Shown in pieces: positions 8,669-22,626 of a stretch of DNA of 64,000 nt. Position 1 is the stretch's first letter; the number at the start of each line of letters is the position of its first letter. The DNA is from Tachypleus tridentatus. Its lineage: Eukaryota; Arthropoda; Merostomata; Xiphosura; Limulidae. Position numbers and translations under genes: made by a program. Under the pieces are notes generated by a model. It was not told the origin of the DNA and did not search any database. It was given only the letters and a program-made list of their open reading frames with translations. The stretch is from contig NC_134829.1 in NCBI RefSeq assembly GCF_004210375.1, positions 30,582,034 to 30,646,033 of the forward strand, in the 5' to 3' direction.

Positions 8669-11600
8669 ATATTAAATATCTCTTCTGTATTTCTTCCTTG
8701 TTTAACTTTTACTATTCATTTACCCCCTGAAAGAAAAATGCTTCATTGTTTCCTGACTATCGACATTAAGACAAACTGTTACTACTGTCTCTTTAGTAAG
8801 CTATTGTAACGTAGTCAAACTTTACAATTATTTTCATTTAGAGTCTGTCATATTTTAGCAGCTCCTGACCTACTAGGTTTAATATATTTTAAAATGTTTA
8901 ATCACAAGCTGAGGCATCCGTCCAACGTCTAAGGATATAAGGATTGAACTAATAAATGAAATGAAAAAAAAATATGTGCGTAACTCATTACACATGTAAT
9001 TTATTTCACAACTACATTATTTCATACAAACATTAATCTACGTTACAGAAATGGTGTTACAATTATTTTACTTTATTCTACTTTATTACTTTTTCTAATC
9101 CCTCTTTAAAGCCTCGACGTTTGTTGATACTCTGAGTGCTTCTTGATAGACGTGGGTTAAAAATAAATATATTTCTTGGTGACCGTATTCTTTAACACCA
9201 AACATAGAACTGACCATGTGTAAAACAAGGATTTTTTTAATGTAGCTTTTCGTGTTAAGGGTCTGACCTTGTGAGCTGATTGCCATTTTCTTCTGGCAAA
9301 AATGTGAATGTTTGACATTTTTAATGAAAAAAAACAACAGAAATTTTCCAAGAAAAACTTAAAAAATGTCAAGAAGAAAACTCAATATAATTATTTCTTA
9401 AATAAAATTGGCTCCAAAGCTGTAGAATCATTAACTAAACAAATTTATCTTTGCTATTGTAGTGATACAAGTTCGATAAGGTCAGATACTAATTACCTTG
9501 TGACATACTGCTTAGTCCAATGTATCATCCTGCGAGGTTGATTCAGAGACCACAAAGTAGGTCGTGAACAAACAAAAACAATTGTTTTTTGTTTGTTTTT
9601 TACTTCTATGAATATAGATATGTAAAGTGGTATAGGAGGACATATATGTGCATAGCTTTGTGTATACTGGAACACGTCAGAATGTGGTCATTGATGTGAT
9701 TCATAAATGACTGTGAATTTTAAATGGCAATAAATGGATATGCATTTCATATGTGAGTTCTTTTTAGATGTAGATTTGTTACATATATATATGAATGTAT
9801 TTTTTTTCATTGAAATAATGTGCCAGAAATATAAACTAGTTTGATCTAGATTATGCAAGATCATGAGACAGTTCAAAGGGACATTAGATAATTCAGTTAA
9901 TTGAGGTAACCCTTCATCTAAAAGAGAGAAAAAATTTAAAGTATTAAAACCAAACTAAATGTATCCAGTCATATTCCAACACCTACTTAACAAAAATTAT
10001 GAACAAAATCAAATTTAGCAATACAAACTACTTTATCAGGTAAACCATTCCACTAGGTGGTATACCTCTGGCTGAAAAATTATATATTTTGCTGAGCAAC
10101 GAGTCTTATCTACAACGTTCACACTTTTTCTTCCTAATATATAGTATTTGAGTTTTAATTTATGTTCTTTCATGTGATTGTTTTGTCACCTGTAATTCTT
10201 CTTTCCTAGAGATAGAACAAGTCCAAAACTTAACATCTTTCTGCCTATATATATATATATATATATGTACCTGTAATTCTTTTTATATTAGCCTATATAT
10301 ATATATATATATATGTATTATTCTAAGTAGTAACCTTTCTCTGAACTTTTCAAACTTCTTTATCTTTTCTGTAGTACATGAACTAAACCTGTTGACAATT
10401 TTCCAAATGAAGCTTGATGATAGTTATATATACAACTACCACCATATTTTTTAATTAGAATAGAAAAGGGACTTTTAGGATTTAATTTCCATAAATAGAT
10501 TCCAGAATTTTATTTGTTTTTGCACAACTAAATATTTAGCTTAAGATTTCAAGCAGTGCTCAATGTTAATGGTTGTCAGATTGCCAAAGAAGAATGAAAA
10601 TTTGCTTGGGATAACTGAATTTACTTATGTATTTCAATCATAAGTGTAAATAAAATCATCAATGTAATATTCGTTCTTATTAATAATAAGTTAAATAAAT
10701 CTATCCAGAGCAAAATTTACAAAGAATAAGCTTCAATTTGTTATTTTCATTGTTGAGGCATTATGTATTTACTTCTGTATTGGCTCCGTTTTCTACAAGG
10801 TAGTATACGTTAGGGGCATTATAAAAATATGCAGTTTTAGTTTTTGGGAACATATTGCACAATTTTGTTTTAACCAATTATTTGTATTCTTCACACCTTG
10901 TGATGAGTTCACAATATGGCTAACTGATCACACACTTCTATGAACTTGCTGCTTTAGTATTTTTAAAATACAATGAATTGAATGGTTTAGAACAAAAATA
11001 TAAATCAGAAATTCTTGAAAGCAAGAAATATGAGGAGAGGTTGGAAAAGTGTTTATTGAGACTTGTAAAGATAAACATTATTAATTTAATGTTTACAGTT
11101 AATATTGTAGGAGTTGAACTAAAGTAGTTTTTGATGTTACTAACTAAACATTCATATACTTTGTAACTAGAAACATTCTCTTGTCGGTTTTAGCACAATC
11201 CTCATGCAAAGGCTCATTAAGTTATCTATTTGCTTTTGAAAACTTGTGCTGTATTAAAGAATCAGTAAAGGAAGAACAAAATTCTAAGTTGTTGAGTGGC
11301 CAAGTACATTTTAAATTTATAACCTTCAGGAAACTGAGAACAAGTTTCAAGTAAATGAAATTTACCTCCCATTTGCCTGAATGGACAAGTGCATTCTCAC
11401 ATAAATGTTAAATCCTGTAAGACTTTTATAAGAAAACACATCTATGTTCTTCCATCCACCATTGACATGGTTTTCTCACATAAAAGATATTATAGTACTT
11501 CAAAAATTTACATACACCATTGTACAGTTTTTTGTATTAACTTATTTTATAATGAGGCCTAATCACTAAGACATTCAAGGCTCTTTTAAATAATAAAAAA

Positions 11601-12165
11601 TTATGCTAAATACAATTTTTACTACCTTCTTAGAATTCTCACTGACTGGAGATACAATTGTTCAAAAACTATCCATACTTATGATTCTAAACAGGGAAGT
11701 GCTTATGTATTATCAGTCACAGCCTTCTGTTATTAAGCCAATTTCTTATTCATTTTGTGACTTTTTTCTTATCTCTTTTGTGAGCAAACAATCTGTGTAT
11801 TAATTCTACATGAAATGTATATAGATGCATATTAACATCTTGCAAAACTTGGAAACTATAAGGAAATCTATTATATCATAGTATAACAACAATGCAAAAC
11901 TAGCTGCTGTCAAAATCGGTTGATTTCCTGAAATGTCATTAGTGTACAAAATAAGGTTTTGTTGGTTTCAGTTATCAGTTATAGAACATTTCATGTAGTT
12001 TAATCATTTTTAACTTAGATATATGGTATACACTAATACCATTTATGGTAAATATGCTCATGAGTAGTTTCAAACATAAGTATATGCAAACTTCTAATGA
12101 AACAAGCTTATCCATAAGAACTGGGTGTTTAATTGATAAAAGTAATTATCTGTGAGCATCCAGTG
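8669..12165. other. gene-less AT-rich DNA
   Basis: Scanned on both strands. Open frames at 9095-9337 (minus) and 11603-11803 (plus) have no recognisable domain and no convincing splice context. Two (TA)n runs at about 10246-10266 and 10295-10314 sit in a small repeated context (CCTATATAT...GTACCTGTAATTCTT). A minus-strand stretch near 10020-10130 faintly recalls a LINE 3' end, but too weakly to call. Confidence 0.45.
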
Positions 12166-13233
12166 ACAGATCTGTTACAATGTTCTTTTGTTATCTATTA
12201 ATTTAGGATATTAGTGATGAATAAAGGTCAATAAATTAAAACCAATAAAACAACTATAATTTCTTCCCTAAGACTGGTTGGTTTAAAACGAACAAACAAT
12301 TACTTGTACATATTTATTACCTAACTTTTATGTTTGAAAAATGTGGTCAGGTTATACACAAATTTACCTCCATTAAACTCTAATACCACACTCAACTATA
12401 TTTCAATGAATTTCTGTCTGAGCTGAGAGGAAAATCTTTATAGCACGTGTAATAAACGTCATGAATACACAGTACTAATAAGAGCTACTTTTCGACTGGA
12501 AATAAAAATAAAGAATATACTTGAAAGTTTGAAAACCACTCAAAACATCATAAAACAATCTTTTTTTGCTACTCGAAATATTAATGTACACATCACTGTA
12601 ATTCCCGAAGAAGTAATTTTGTTTCATATTTATGTGAAATAAAAATGCCTACCATACTGTAATGAAAGTGACAGTAGGGCATTTGGTATCCATTTCATTA
12701 AAAAGTTTTCTACTGTTTTCATTTTCAACCACAGAATTATTATGAAATATAAAATATAGAATATTTGAAATATAACTCTGTAAGATATAATGCTAAGCAG
12801 TGTATCGATGTATACTGCAATGCTATTACACTAAAAAGATGGACAGTCTCTTGTGTTGTTTCAATGCCAGTGTTGTTACATTTTTTATCTGATATTGTGG
12901 TATTTTCAGCTAAAACCATTTCTCCAAAAAAGTAAATCAGCTAGGCCCTCTATATAATACGAAGTTTGGCAAGATATATTGCAAAGTAATACTGAGTAAC
13001 TTTACAGAAAACTGAGTTTGTCCTACAAAATAAACTAAATACAATATTTAATATACACTGAAATAACTTTTATTCGTACAATACAAAATAACTGTGTGAG
13101 TGTGTAAAGTTCTGTTTTTGAAATGATGGATAGTTGCTTTTATTGAAGAGATGGATAGATCAGGCTGGTTACATTCTCTCAAGAATTAGTTCCAGGTTGA
13201 CCATATGACTAAATATAATATTCCAGAATGACT
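12166..13233. other. non-coding left part of copy A
   Basis: AT-rich, no coding signal. Its value is as an unambiguous aligned stretch with 40611-41680, about 99% identical by eye. Confidence 0.6.
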
Positions 13234-16200
13234 GAGCTGAATATGTAACATAAAATTACCCAGAGTTCCCAGTGTTACCCATTTGATTGGTTATTCCCAT
13301 TAAAAAGTAAAGGTTGTAATTTTGAGACATCCTGATCTTAGCTGAATATGTAACATAAATTACCCACAGTTCCCAGTGTTACCCATTTGATTGGTTATTC
13401 CCATTAAAAAGTAAAGGTTGTAATTTTGAGACTTCTTGATCTTAGCTGAATATTAACATAAAATTACCCACAGTTCCCAGTGTTACCCATTTGATTGGTT
13501 ATTCCCATTAAAAAGTAAAGGTTGTAATCTTGAGACATCCTGATCTTAGATGAATATTAACATAAAATTACCCAGAGTTCCTAGTGTTACCCATTTGATT
13601 AATTATTCCTATTTAAAAGTAAAGGAGGCTGTAACCTTGAGACATCCTGATCTTAGCTGAATATGTAACATAAATTACCCACAGTTCCCAGTGTTACCCA
13701 TTTGATTGGTTATTCCCATTAAAAAGTAAAGGTTGTAATTTTGAGACATCTTGATCTTAGCTGAATATTAACATAAAATTACCTACAGTTCCCAGTGTTA
13801 CCCATTTCATTGGTTATTCCCATTAAAAAGTAAAGGTTGTAATTTTGAGACATCCTGATCTTAGATGAATATGTAACATAAATTACCCACAGTTCCCAGT
13901 GTTACCCATTTGATTGGTTATTCCCATTAAAAAGTAAAGGTTGTAATCTTGAGACATCCTGATCTTAGATGAATATGTAACATATAATTACCCAGAGTTC
14001 CTAGTGTTACCCATTTGATTGGTTATTCCCATTAAAAAGTAAAGGTTGTAATTTTGAGACATCTTGATCTTAGCTGAATATTAACATAAAATTACCCACA
14101 GTTCCCAGTGTTACCCATTTGATTGGTTATTCCCATTAAAAAGTAAAGGTTGTAATTTTGAGACATCTTGATCTTAGCTGAATATTAACATAAAATTACC
14201 CACAGTTCCCAGTGTTACTCATTTGATTAATTATTCCTAATTAAAAGTAAAGGAGGCTGTAACCTTGAGACATCCTGATCTTAGATGAATATGTAACATA
14301 AATTACCCACAGTTCCCAGTGTTACCCATTTGATTGGTTATTCCCATTAAAAAGTAAAGGTTGTAATTTTGAGACATCTTGATCTTAGCTGAATATTAAC
14401 ATAAAATTACCCACAGTTCCCAGTGTTACCCATTTGATTGGTTATTCCCATTAAAAAGTAAAGGTTGTAATCTTGAGACATCCTGATCTTAGATGAATAT
14501 TAACATAAAATTACCCAGAGTTCCTAGTGTTACCCATTTGATTAATTATTCCTATTTAAAAGTAAAGGAGGCTGTAACCTTGAGACATCCTGATCTTAGC
14601 TGAATATGTAACATAAATTACCCAGAGTTCCCAGTGTTACCCATTTGATTGGTTATTCCCATTAAAAAGTAAAGGTTGTAATCTTGAGACATCCTGATCT
14701 AAGCTGAATATGTAACATAAATTACCCAGAGTTCCCAGTGTTACCCATTTGATTGGTTATTCCCATTAAACAGTAAAGGTTGTAATTTTGAGACATCCTG
14801 ATCTTAGATGAATATGTAACATAAATTACCCACAGTTCCCAGTGTTACCCATTTGATTGGTTATTCCCATTAAAAAGTAAAGGTTGTAATTTTGAGACAT
14901 CCTGATCTTAGCTGAATATGTAACATAAATTACCCACAGTTCCCAGTGTTACCCATTTGATTGGTTATTCCCATTAAACAGTAAAGGTTGTAATTTTGAG
15001 ACATCCTGATCTTAGATGAATATGTAACATAAATTACCCACAGTTCCCAGTGTTACCCATTTGATTGGTTATTCCCATTAAAAAGTAAAGGTTGTAATTT
15101 TGAGACATTCTGATCTTAGCTGAATATGTAACATAAATTACCCACAGTTCCCAGTGTTACCCATTTGATTGGTTATTCCCATTAAAAAGTAAAGGTTGTA
15201 ATTTTGAGACATTCTGATCTTAGCTGAATATGTAACATAAATTACCCACAGTTCCCAGTGTTACCCATTTGATTGGTTATTCCCATTAAACAGTAAAGGT
15301 TGTAATCTTGAGACATCCTGATCTTAGATGAATATGTAACATATAATTACCCAGAGTTCCTAGTGTTACCCATTTGATTAATTATTCCTATTTAAAAGTA
15401 AAGGAGGCTGTAACCTTGAGACATCCTGATTTTAGCTGAATATGTAACATAAATTACCCAGAGTTCCCAGTGTTACCCATTTGATTGGTTATTCCCATTA
15501 AAAAGTAAAGGTTGTAATCTTGAGTCATCCTGATCTTAGATGAATATTAACATAAAATTACCCAGAGTTCCTAGTGTTACCCATTTGATTAATTATTCCT
15601 ATTTAAAAGTAAAGGAGGCTGTAACCTTGAGACATCCTGATCTTAGCTGAATATGTAACATAAATTACCCAGAGTTCCCAGTGTTACCCATTTGATTGGT
15701 TATTCCCATTAAAAAGTAAAGGTTGTAATCTTGAGACATCCTGATCTTAGATGAATATGTAACATAAATTACCCACAGTTTTCAGTGTTACCCATTTGAT
15801 TGGTTATTCCCATTAAAAAGTAAAGGTTGTAATTTTGAGACATTCTGATCTTAGCTGAATATGTAACATAAATTACCCTCAGTTCCCAGTGTTACCCATT
15901 TGATTGGTTATTCCCATTAAAAAGTAAAGGTTGTAATTTTGAGACATTCTGATCTTAGCTGAATATGTAACATAAATTACCCACAGTTCCCAGTGTTACC
16001 CATTTGATTGGTTATTCCCATTAAAAAGTAAAGCTTGTAATCTTGAGACATCCTGATCTTAGATGAATATGTAACATATAATTACCCAGAGTTCCTAGTG
16101 TTACCCATTTGATTAATTATTCCAATTTAAAAGTAAAGGAGGCTGTAACCTTGAGACATCCTGATTTTAGCTGAATATGTAACATAAATTACCCAGAGTT

Positions 16201-18700
16201 CCCAGTGTTACCCATTTGATTGGTTATTCCCATTAAAAAGTAAAGGTTGTAATCTTGAGACATCCTGATCTCAGATGAATATTAACATAAAATTACCCAG
16301 AGTTCCTAGTGTTACCCATTTGATTAATTATTCCTATTTAAAAGTAAAGGAGGCTGTAACCTTGAGACATCCTGATCTTAGCTGAATATGTAACATAAAT
16401 TACCCAGAGTTCCCAGTGTTACCCATTTGATTGGTTATTCCCATTAAAAAGTAAAGGTTGTAATCTTGAGACATCCTGACCTTAGATGAATATGTAACAT
16501 ATAATTACCCAGAGTTCCTAGTGTTACCCATTTGATTGGTTATTCATATTTAAATGTAAAGGAGGCTGTAATCTTGAGACATCCTGATCTTAGCTGAATA
16601 TGTAACATAAATTACCCAGAGTTCCCAGTGTTACCCATTTGATTGGTTATTCCCATTAAACAGTAAAGGTTGTAATTTTGAGACATCCTGATCTTAGATG
16701 AATATGTAACATAAATTACCCACAGTTCCCAGTGTTACCCATTTGATTGGTTATTCCCATTAAAAAGTAAAGGTTGTAATTTTGAGACATTCTGATCTTA
16801 GCTGAATATGTAACATAAATTACCCACAGTTCCCAGTGTTACCCATTTGATTGGTTATTCCCATTAAACAGTAAAGGTTGTAATCTTGAGACATCCTGAT
16901 CTTAGCTGAATATGTAACATAAATTACCCAGAGTTCCCAGTGTTACCCATTTGATTGGTTATTCCCATTAAACAGTAAAGGTTGTAATTTTGAGACATCC
17001 TGATCTTAGATGAATATGTAACATAAATTACCCACAGTTCCCAGTGTTACCCATTTGATTGGTTATTCCCATTAAAAAGTAAAGGTTGTAATTTTGAGAC
17101 ATTCTGATCTTAGCTGAATATGTAACATAAATTACCCACAGTTCCCAGTGTTACCCATTTGATTGGTTATTCCCATTAAAAAGTAAAGGTTGTAATTTTG
17201 AGACATTCTGATCTTAGCTGAATATGTAACATAAATTACCCACAGTTCCCAGTGTTACCCATTTGATTGGTTATTCCCATTAAAAAGTAAAGGTTGTAAT
17301 CTTGAGACATCCTGATCTTAGATGAATATGTAACATATAATTACCCAGAGTTCCTAGTGTTACCCATTTGATTAATTATTCCTATTTAAAAGTAAAGGAG
17401 GCTGTAACCTTGAGACATCCTGATTTTAGCTGAATATGTAACATAAATTACCCAGAGTTCCCAGTGTGACCCATTTGATTGGTTATTCCCATTAAAAAGT
17501 AAAGGTTGTAATCTTGAGACATCCTGATCTTAGATGAATATTAACATAAAATTACCCAGAGTTCCTAGTGTTACCCATTTGATTAATTATTCCTATTTAA
17601 AAGTAAAGGAGGCTGTAACGTTGAGACATCCTGATCTTAGCTGAATATGTAACATAAATTACCCAGGGTTCCCAGTGTTACCCATTTGATTGGTTATTCC
17701 CATTAAAAAGTAAAGGTTGTAATCTTGAGACATCCTGATCTTAGATGAATATGTAACATATAATTACCCAGAGTTCCTAGTGTTACCCATTTGATTGGTT
17801 ATTCACATTTAAAAGTAAAGGAGGCTGTAATCTTGAGACATCCTGATCTTAGCTGAATATGTAACATAAATTACCCAGAGTTCCCAGTGTTACCCATTTG
17901 ATTGGTTATTCCCATTAAACAGTAAAGGTTGTAATCTTGAGACATCTTGATCTTAGCTGAATATTAACATAAAATTACCCACAGTTCCCAGTGTTACCCA
18001 TTTGATTGGTTATTCCCATTAAAAAGTAAAGGTTGTAATCTTGAGATATCCTGATCTTAGATGAATATTAACATAAAATTACCCAGAGTTCCTAGTGTTA
18101 CCCATTTGATTAATTATTCCTATTTAAAAGTAAAGGAGGCTGTAACTTTGAGACATCCTGATCTTAGCTGAATATGTAACATAAATTACCCAGAGTTCCC
18201 AGTGTTACCCATTTGATTGGTTATTCCCATTAAAAAGTAAAGGTTGTAATCTTGAGACATCCTGATCTTAGATGAATATGTAACATATAATTACCCAGAG
18301 TTCCTAGTGTTACCCATTTGATTGGTTATTCATATTTAAAAGTAAAGGAGGCTGTAATCTTGAGACATCCTGATCTTAGCTGAATATGTAACATAAATTA
18401 CCCAGAGTTTCCAGTGTTACCCATTTGATTGGTTATTCCCATTAAAAAGTAAAGGTTGTAATCTTGAGACATCCTGATCTTAGCTGAATATGTAACATAA
18501 AATTGCCCAGAGTTCCCAGTGTTACCCATTTGATTGGTTATTCCCATTAAAAAGTAAAGGTTGTAATCTTGATACATCCTGATCTTAGCTGAATATGTAA
18601 CATAAAATTACCCAGAGTTCCCAGTGTTACCCATTTGATTGGTTATTCCCATTAAAAAGTAAAGGTTGTAATCTTGAGACATCTTGATCTTAGCTGAATA
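13234..18700. repeat. 104-bp satellite array, about 52 units (copy A)
   Basis: Each unit runs TTAGCTGAATATGTAACATA, AATTACCCACAGTTCCCAGT, GTTACCCATTTGATTGGTTA, TTCCCATTAAAAAGTAAAGG, TTGTAATTTTGAGACATCCT, GATC. Two main unit types exist: one with GGTTGTAAT, and one with ATTAATTATTCCTATTTAAA then GGAGGCTGTAA. Multi-unit blocks recur. The rare word CCTGATTTTAGCTG appears near 15426, 16161 and 17421, spacings of about 735 and 1260 bp, or roughly 7 and 12 units. Each main-type unit has an inverted CCAAT word (ATTGG). No open frame runs through it. Confidence 0.98.
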
Positions 18701-20289
18701 CTCAACAGCCATACCATCCATATATTTTGAAGGATGCATAAGAAGAAAAGTAGGCAGGATTAAAACAACTTAATGTTCTTCTTGTCCACATGTCATGTGA
18801 AAACTGCATGTTTTCATGCCTAAAGATGACCTTAGAAGGTCAAAACATTGTTTTGTAGTTTATTTTAATCAAAGTTTTAATATCCATACCAGCTGTCTGG
18901 ATAACACATTTTTACTTCAAGTGGGTTTCTCATCATCACAAATTTACCCAAATTCGAAGTGCATTTTATATTTCAATGCTAGCAGCATGGAGTTTTATAT
19001 GTTTTATCACTACCACTAAGACATTTTGTTAAATTCTGTGCTGCTATCAAGAAATATTTTATGTTGCAACACTAAGAACAAACACCATATCATGAGTTGT
19101 ACGTGTAAGTTATATTGGAACTGGTATGATGAAGTTTTATATTTTGATACTTATAATGTCATGGTGTATTTGGTTTAACTATCAGTTTAAGTTCTTCAAT
19201 TTTATCAACTCTGTTGTGTTAAAACTCAATTATTCCCGACTTACCCTCTTTTTTTACCTTTGTTTTCAACTGCACTGGAATCATCGTTAGCAGCACTACA
19301 GCACTGAAAACAGTAATTCTTCCAACACCATAACAAAGTGTATTTTTGTAGAACCAAGTGCAGTTATTACACATCAGTCTAAAAGATTAAACATAGGAAA
19401 ATTATAACGTATCTTATTAATTCACATAAACAAAGAAACACAACAAGCCTTCACTATCCCAAAATCTCTAAGATTTGTTAGGGAGACACCAACCATTCTA
19501 ACCTTACATATTTCTTTGATTCTCATTATCATATATGATCAAAATATACATATTGAAACATGAAAACTCATATCTAAAATAATTTTATTTTACAAATCAT
19601 GAACAATTCCATTAAAATATTTTTTGTGCAATGTAAATACACCAACAAGTGACATAAACATTCCCACAAGGATCTAATCATTTAAAGTGTAAAAGTTTTC
19701 ATAAGAATATCATCTTGTGTAACACAATGACAAATGTATATCATTTAATCTGGGAGGTTCATTCATTTTACCCGCTTCAAATAAACTTGAATTATTGTAA
19801 GGATTACTCTTATTGAGTGGGTACTTTCTGAGTGTTTACATAATAGAAGAATGCAATGTTCATTCCACTTAATGATAAGAAAGGCATTTTATATTTCCAA
19901 CTGTAAGTTTTAAATTTCTACAACATAGTTATACATCACAGACTAACTTCACAAATAATGCTAAAAAGTCATTACTTGCTAATATCTAATGCATCTACAA
20001 TACTTTTCATATCTCTGTTAGTTCACTAAAAACAAACTGAAACTTTACACTTCCCAGTTGACTATATCTCTCATGATCACAATAGTTTACCTTAGGTCTG
20101 GATCAACTTTATGCTTTGTTCTACTTTAGGTTAGATGTTTTAATTATCTTGCACTTCCATTCTTTTAACATTGGAAGTTTAACATCTAGTGGTATGTCAT
20201 GTATTGCACAAGGATTTCTTGATCTCGTATAATAATAATAAAAATTAAAAAACTGTTCAAATCTAAAGATAGTCTAACATTACATGTGT
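18701..20289. other. non-coding DNA with one conserved repeat tail
   Basis: Apart from the tail-like repeat at 18821-18900, the stretch is AT-rich without coding signal. It aligns with 42215-43809. Confidence 0.5.
18821..18900 (+). repeat. conserved 75-bp repeat tail, copy 2 (A)
   Basis: Words TAAAGATGACCTTAGAAGGT, CAAAACATTGTT and TTTTAATATCCATACCAGCT match copies at 7903-7980 and 36473-36545. The duplicate in copy B is at 42335-42414. Confidence 0.75.
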
Positions 20290-20730
20290 TTCTGAATGAA
20301 GTCTATTCCTAATATGTATCCTTCCTCAATGTCAATCATCATTACATCAATTTGTGTGGAGAAGTTTCCCACAGTGAGAATGACCCCCACTTTCCTCTTG
20401 TTGGAACCTCATGCATGTCAGAACCGATACAAGCAGTTTCCCAACCTTCATTATCAGAGAAGATCAAATAATGGCAACTGTTGAACCAGTATTAATCAAG
20501 ATATTTTGAGAATTTCCATAAATTAATCCATTAATTTGGGAACTGGTTTCTTTAGATAACAAATTTCTTAATTTAATTACAACAAATGGAATTTTCTTGA
20601 CTGACTTTCACTTTTTGAGTTCAGCTAATTTCTGTTGCCAAAGGTCTGATTAGCTCTCCTTTTCCTTTGGTGTGGAGAGTTTCTGTGGTTCATTCTTAGG
20701 GTATCATCTCATGGGTTTATTATCATACTA
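20290..20730 (-). mobile_element. Ty3/Gypsy protease-region relic (copy A)
   Basis: The minus strand shows recognisable remains of a retroelement aspartic-protease region: a TGSTVAII word matching the D-T-G-[SA] active-site motif region, and further along a LGIDF-like word. It is broken, with several breaks, short, and surrounded by no visible LTRs. It predates the segment duplication because copy B carries it at 43810-44250. Confidence 0.6.
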
Positions 20731-21569
20731 ATAGATGCTGTTGAAACAATTCAGTGGTAATTTCCATAAAATTAGTGAGGAATGAATATAAAATGGGCAT
20801 TTAATCTAATCCTTTGGAATAGTGTACAAGCTGTGATGGTGTACAAGCTGTGAAATTCTCTTCCAAAAATAAATACTTTTATTCTTATTGGTGTTTTTCA
20901 CTGCCCATTCAGTACAGGTTAACGGATTAATGTTAATATTGATATGAAATATTAAGGAATTGCAAAAAAAATTAATAATTTTCTTGTAATGTACCTTTGA
21001 AAATAAACAATTTAATACACTTTTTATTTCTACATGTAACAGTTCAGGAGATACAGAATATGATAGACAGATATATAAACACACACTTGGCTGTTAGATA
21101 CAAAGATATTGGTCTGTCACAGTTTCATCAGTATTGTCCATGATTTTAATATAAAAAATGGCAGTTTATTCTTAAGTTGCAAATAAAATGATACAAAAAA
21201 TGTAATTTGCCCTTCTTATTAATACAAGAAAATATATAGTAAGTGATCAATCACTTAAATCATTTATTCTACCTACCTTTATATAAAATGTACGAGATAT
21301 CAAATTTAGATGTAAATGTGTAATTGTCACTTTTCCTATTTTTTATATATTTAAGAAGTAGAGGAATTCGATGGTTATTCATCCAAGATCAGATTAGAAA
21401 GTTATGATATTATAAACAAGTAAGAATATGGAGCACTACATTGTGAATCAATTAAAACATGAAATATTATTATGGCAAAAGTCAAGGAAAGATGGAAAAT
21501 TGTTATTTATAACAAGAAACAACATAATGAAAACAGTAAGCACAATACTTGCAAGGTAAGTTGCTAATT

Positions 21570-21660
21570 GCCAGCCTCAGATGATAGAGAAGTTGGGAAG
21601 TAATCTAAGTTCGAATCCCTGTCACACAAAACATGCTCGCCCTCTCAGCATGTGCACGTT
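21570..21660 (+). mobile_element. tRNA-derived SINE fragment (copy A)
   Basis: B-box-like AAGTTCGAATCCCTGTCAC is followed by AAACATGCTCGCCCTCTCAG, the family-1 head-to-body junction. The rest of the body is absent. The matching fragment in copy B is at 45085-45178. Confidence 0.7.
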
Positions 21661-21779
21661 TTACTGACATCACAACAGTTTAAGTTTCAACATTAAATGT
21701 TCCTTATGTAACGCCATTTTAGTGTCTTTCAGGAATATAAGGATTATAATTTCTACTATAATACGGAGGCTATTTTAAA

Positions 21780-22385
21780 ATGATCAGCGTCACTATGTCT
21801 GGTCATGCTCTATCTGACGACTGTGCATATTGATAATAGCCTTCTGATGTGGTATACATTGCAAAATACTCAATCATACGGCAATCATTTCCAAAGTTCA
21901 CTGGTCCCACTTCCAGGTTTTCCATAAGTTATACAGTGAATGTAGATTATGGTTTTCCAGCACCTGCTTCAGCAGTGTGATTATACAAAACCCCTTGTGT
22001 GCTGACTTTACCAACATGTCTTTGTATGGAACATGTGAACACCCATCCCAGCTGCTTTAAGGTATGATACAGTTGAAGGAGTAAGTCGTAGAAGTAACTT
22101 CTGCATATGCGATTTCTGTCACTTTTCTAAATGGAGATCATTCTTGAATATGGTGTGTACTGTTATTTTTGACATTTGTTATAGGACTTTGCTTTCCATG
22201 GATGGTTTATATTTGTTCCATGTTTCTTTTTGAATGGTCCTGGTGCTCCAAGTTCATAAATATTCCTTTGTTTTCGAAAGGCGCAGAGTGCATGTTCTTG
22301 TCATGGAAGTTGTAAATACCAGACCTGAACACATCTTTGTCATCTGAATGTATCAATATTTTCGCTTGCAACATATGTTAACTAA
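21780..22385 (-). pseudogene. unrecognised decayed coding relic (copy A)
   Basis: About 600 bp of minus-strand sequence has protein-like composition, GC-richer than its surroundings, but is broken several times. I do not recognise the family. Because a virus-like origin cannot be excluded it is treated as a fossil. Copy B (45297-45890) carries the same relic with one longer open stretch. Confidence 0.4.
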
Positions 22386-22626
22386 AAGATTATAGTTTAG
22401 ATGGCATCACACTACCTACGAAAAGGCAAAAAAAAAAAAGCCAAAATACATTTGCAATTGATGTTGTTGTACTGCGATTTCACATTGGTTGTGGTACTCA
22501 CGTGATATTCTGATTTGTATATTCAAAATAAACTTAATATAACTCAACACTCTGTTTACTAATTTTCTGTACTATACTGTATGATATTTTCTGAGCCATA
22601 CTAAAGTTGTTTATTACAAGAAGAAT

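Noticed and set aside
9095-9337. 80-codon minus frame with varied composition
   Set aside because: No recognised domain, ends in a poly-A derived start, and no clear splice context. It may be chance.
10020-10130. Possible minus-strand LINE 3' end
   Set aside because: Only a faint resemblance to a terminal RT region, too short and diverged to support.
13234-18700. CRISPR-like regular array
   Set aside because: Units are contiguous with no unique spacers, and the host is an animal. It is a tandem satellite.
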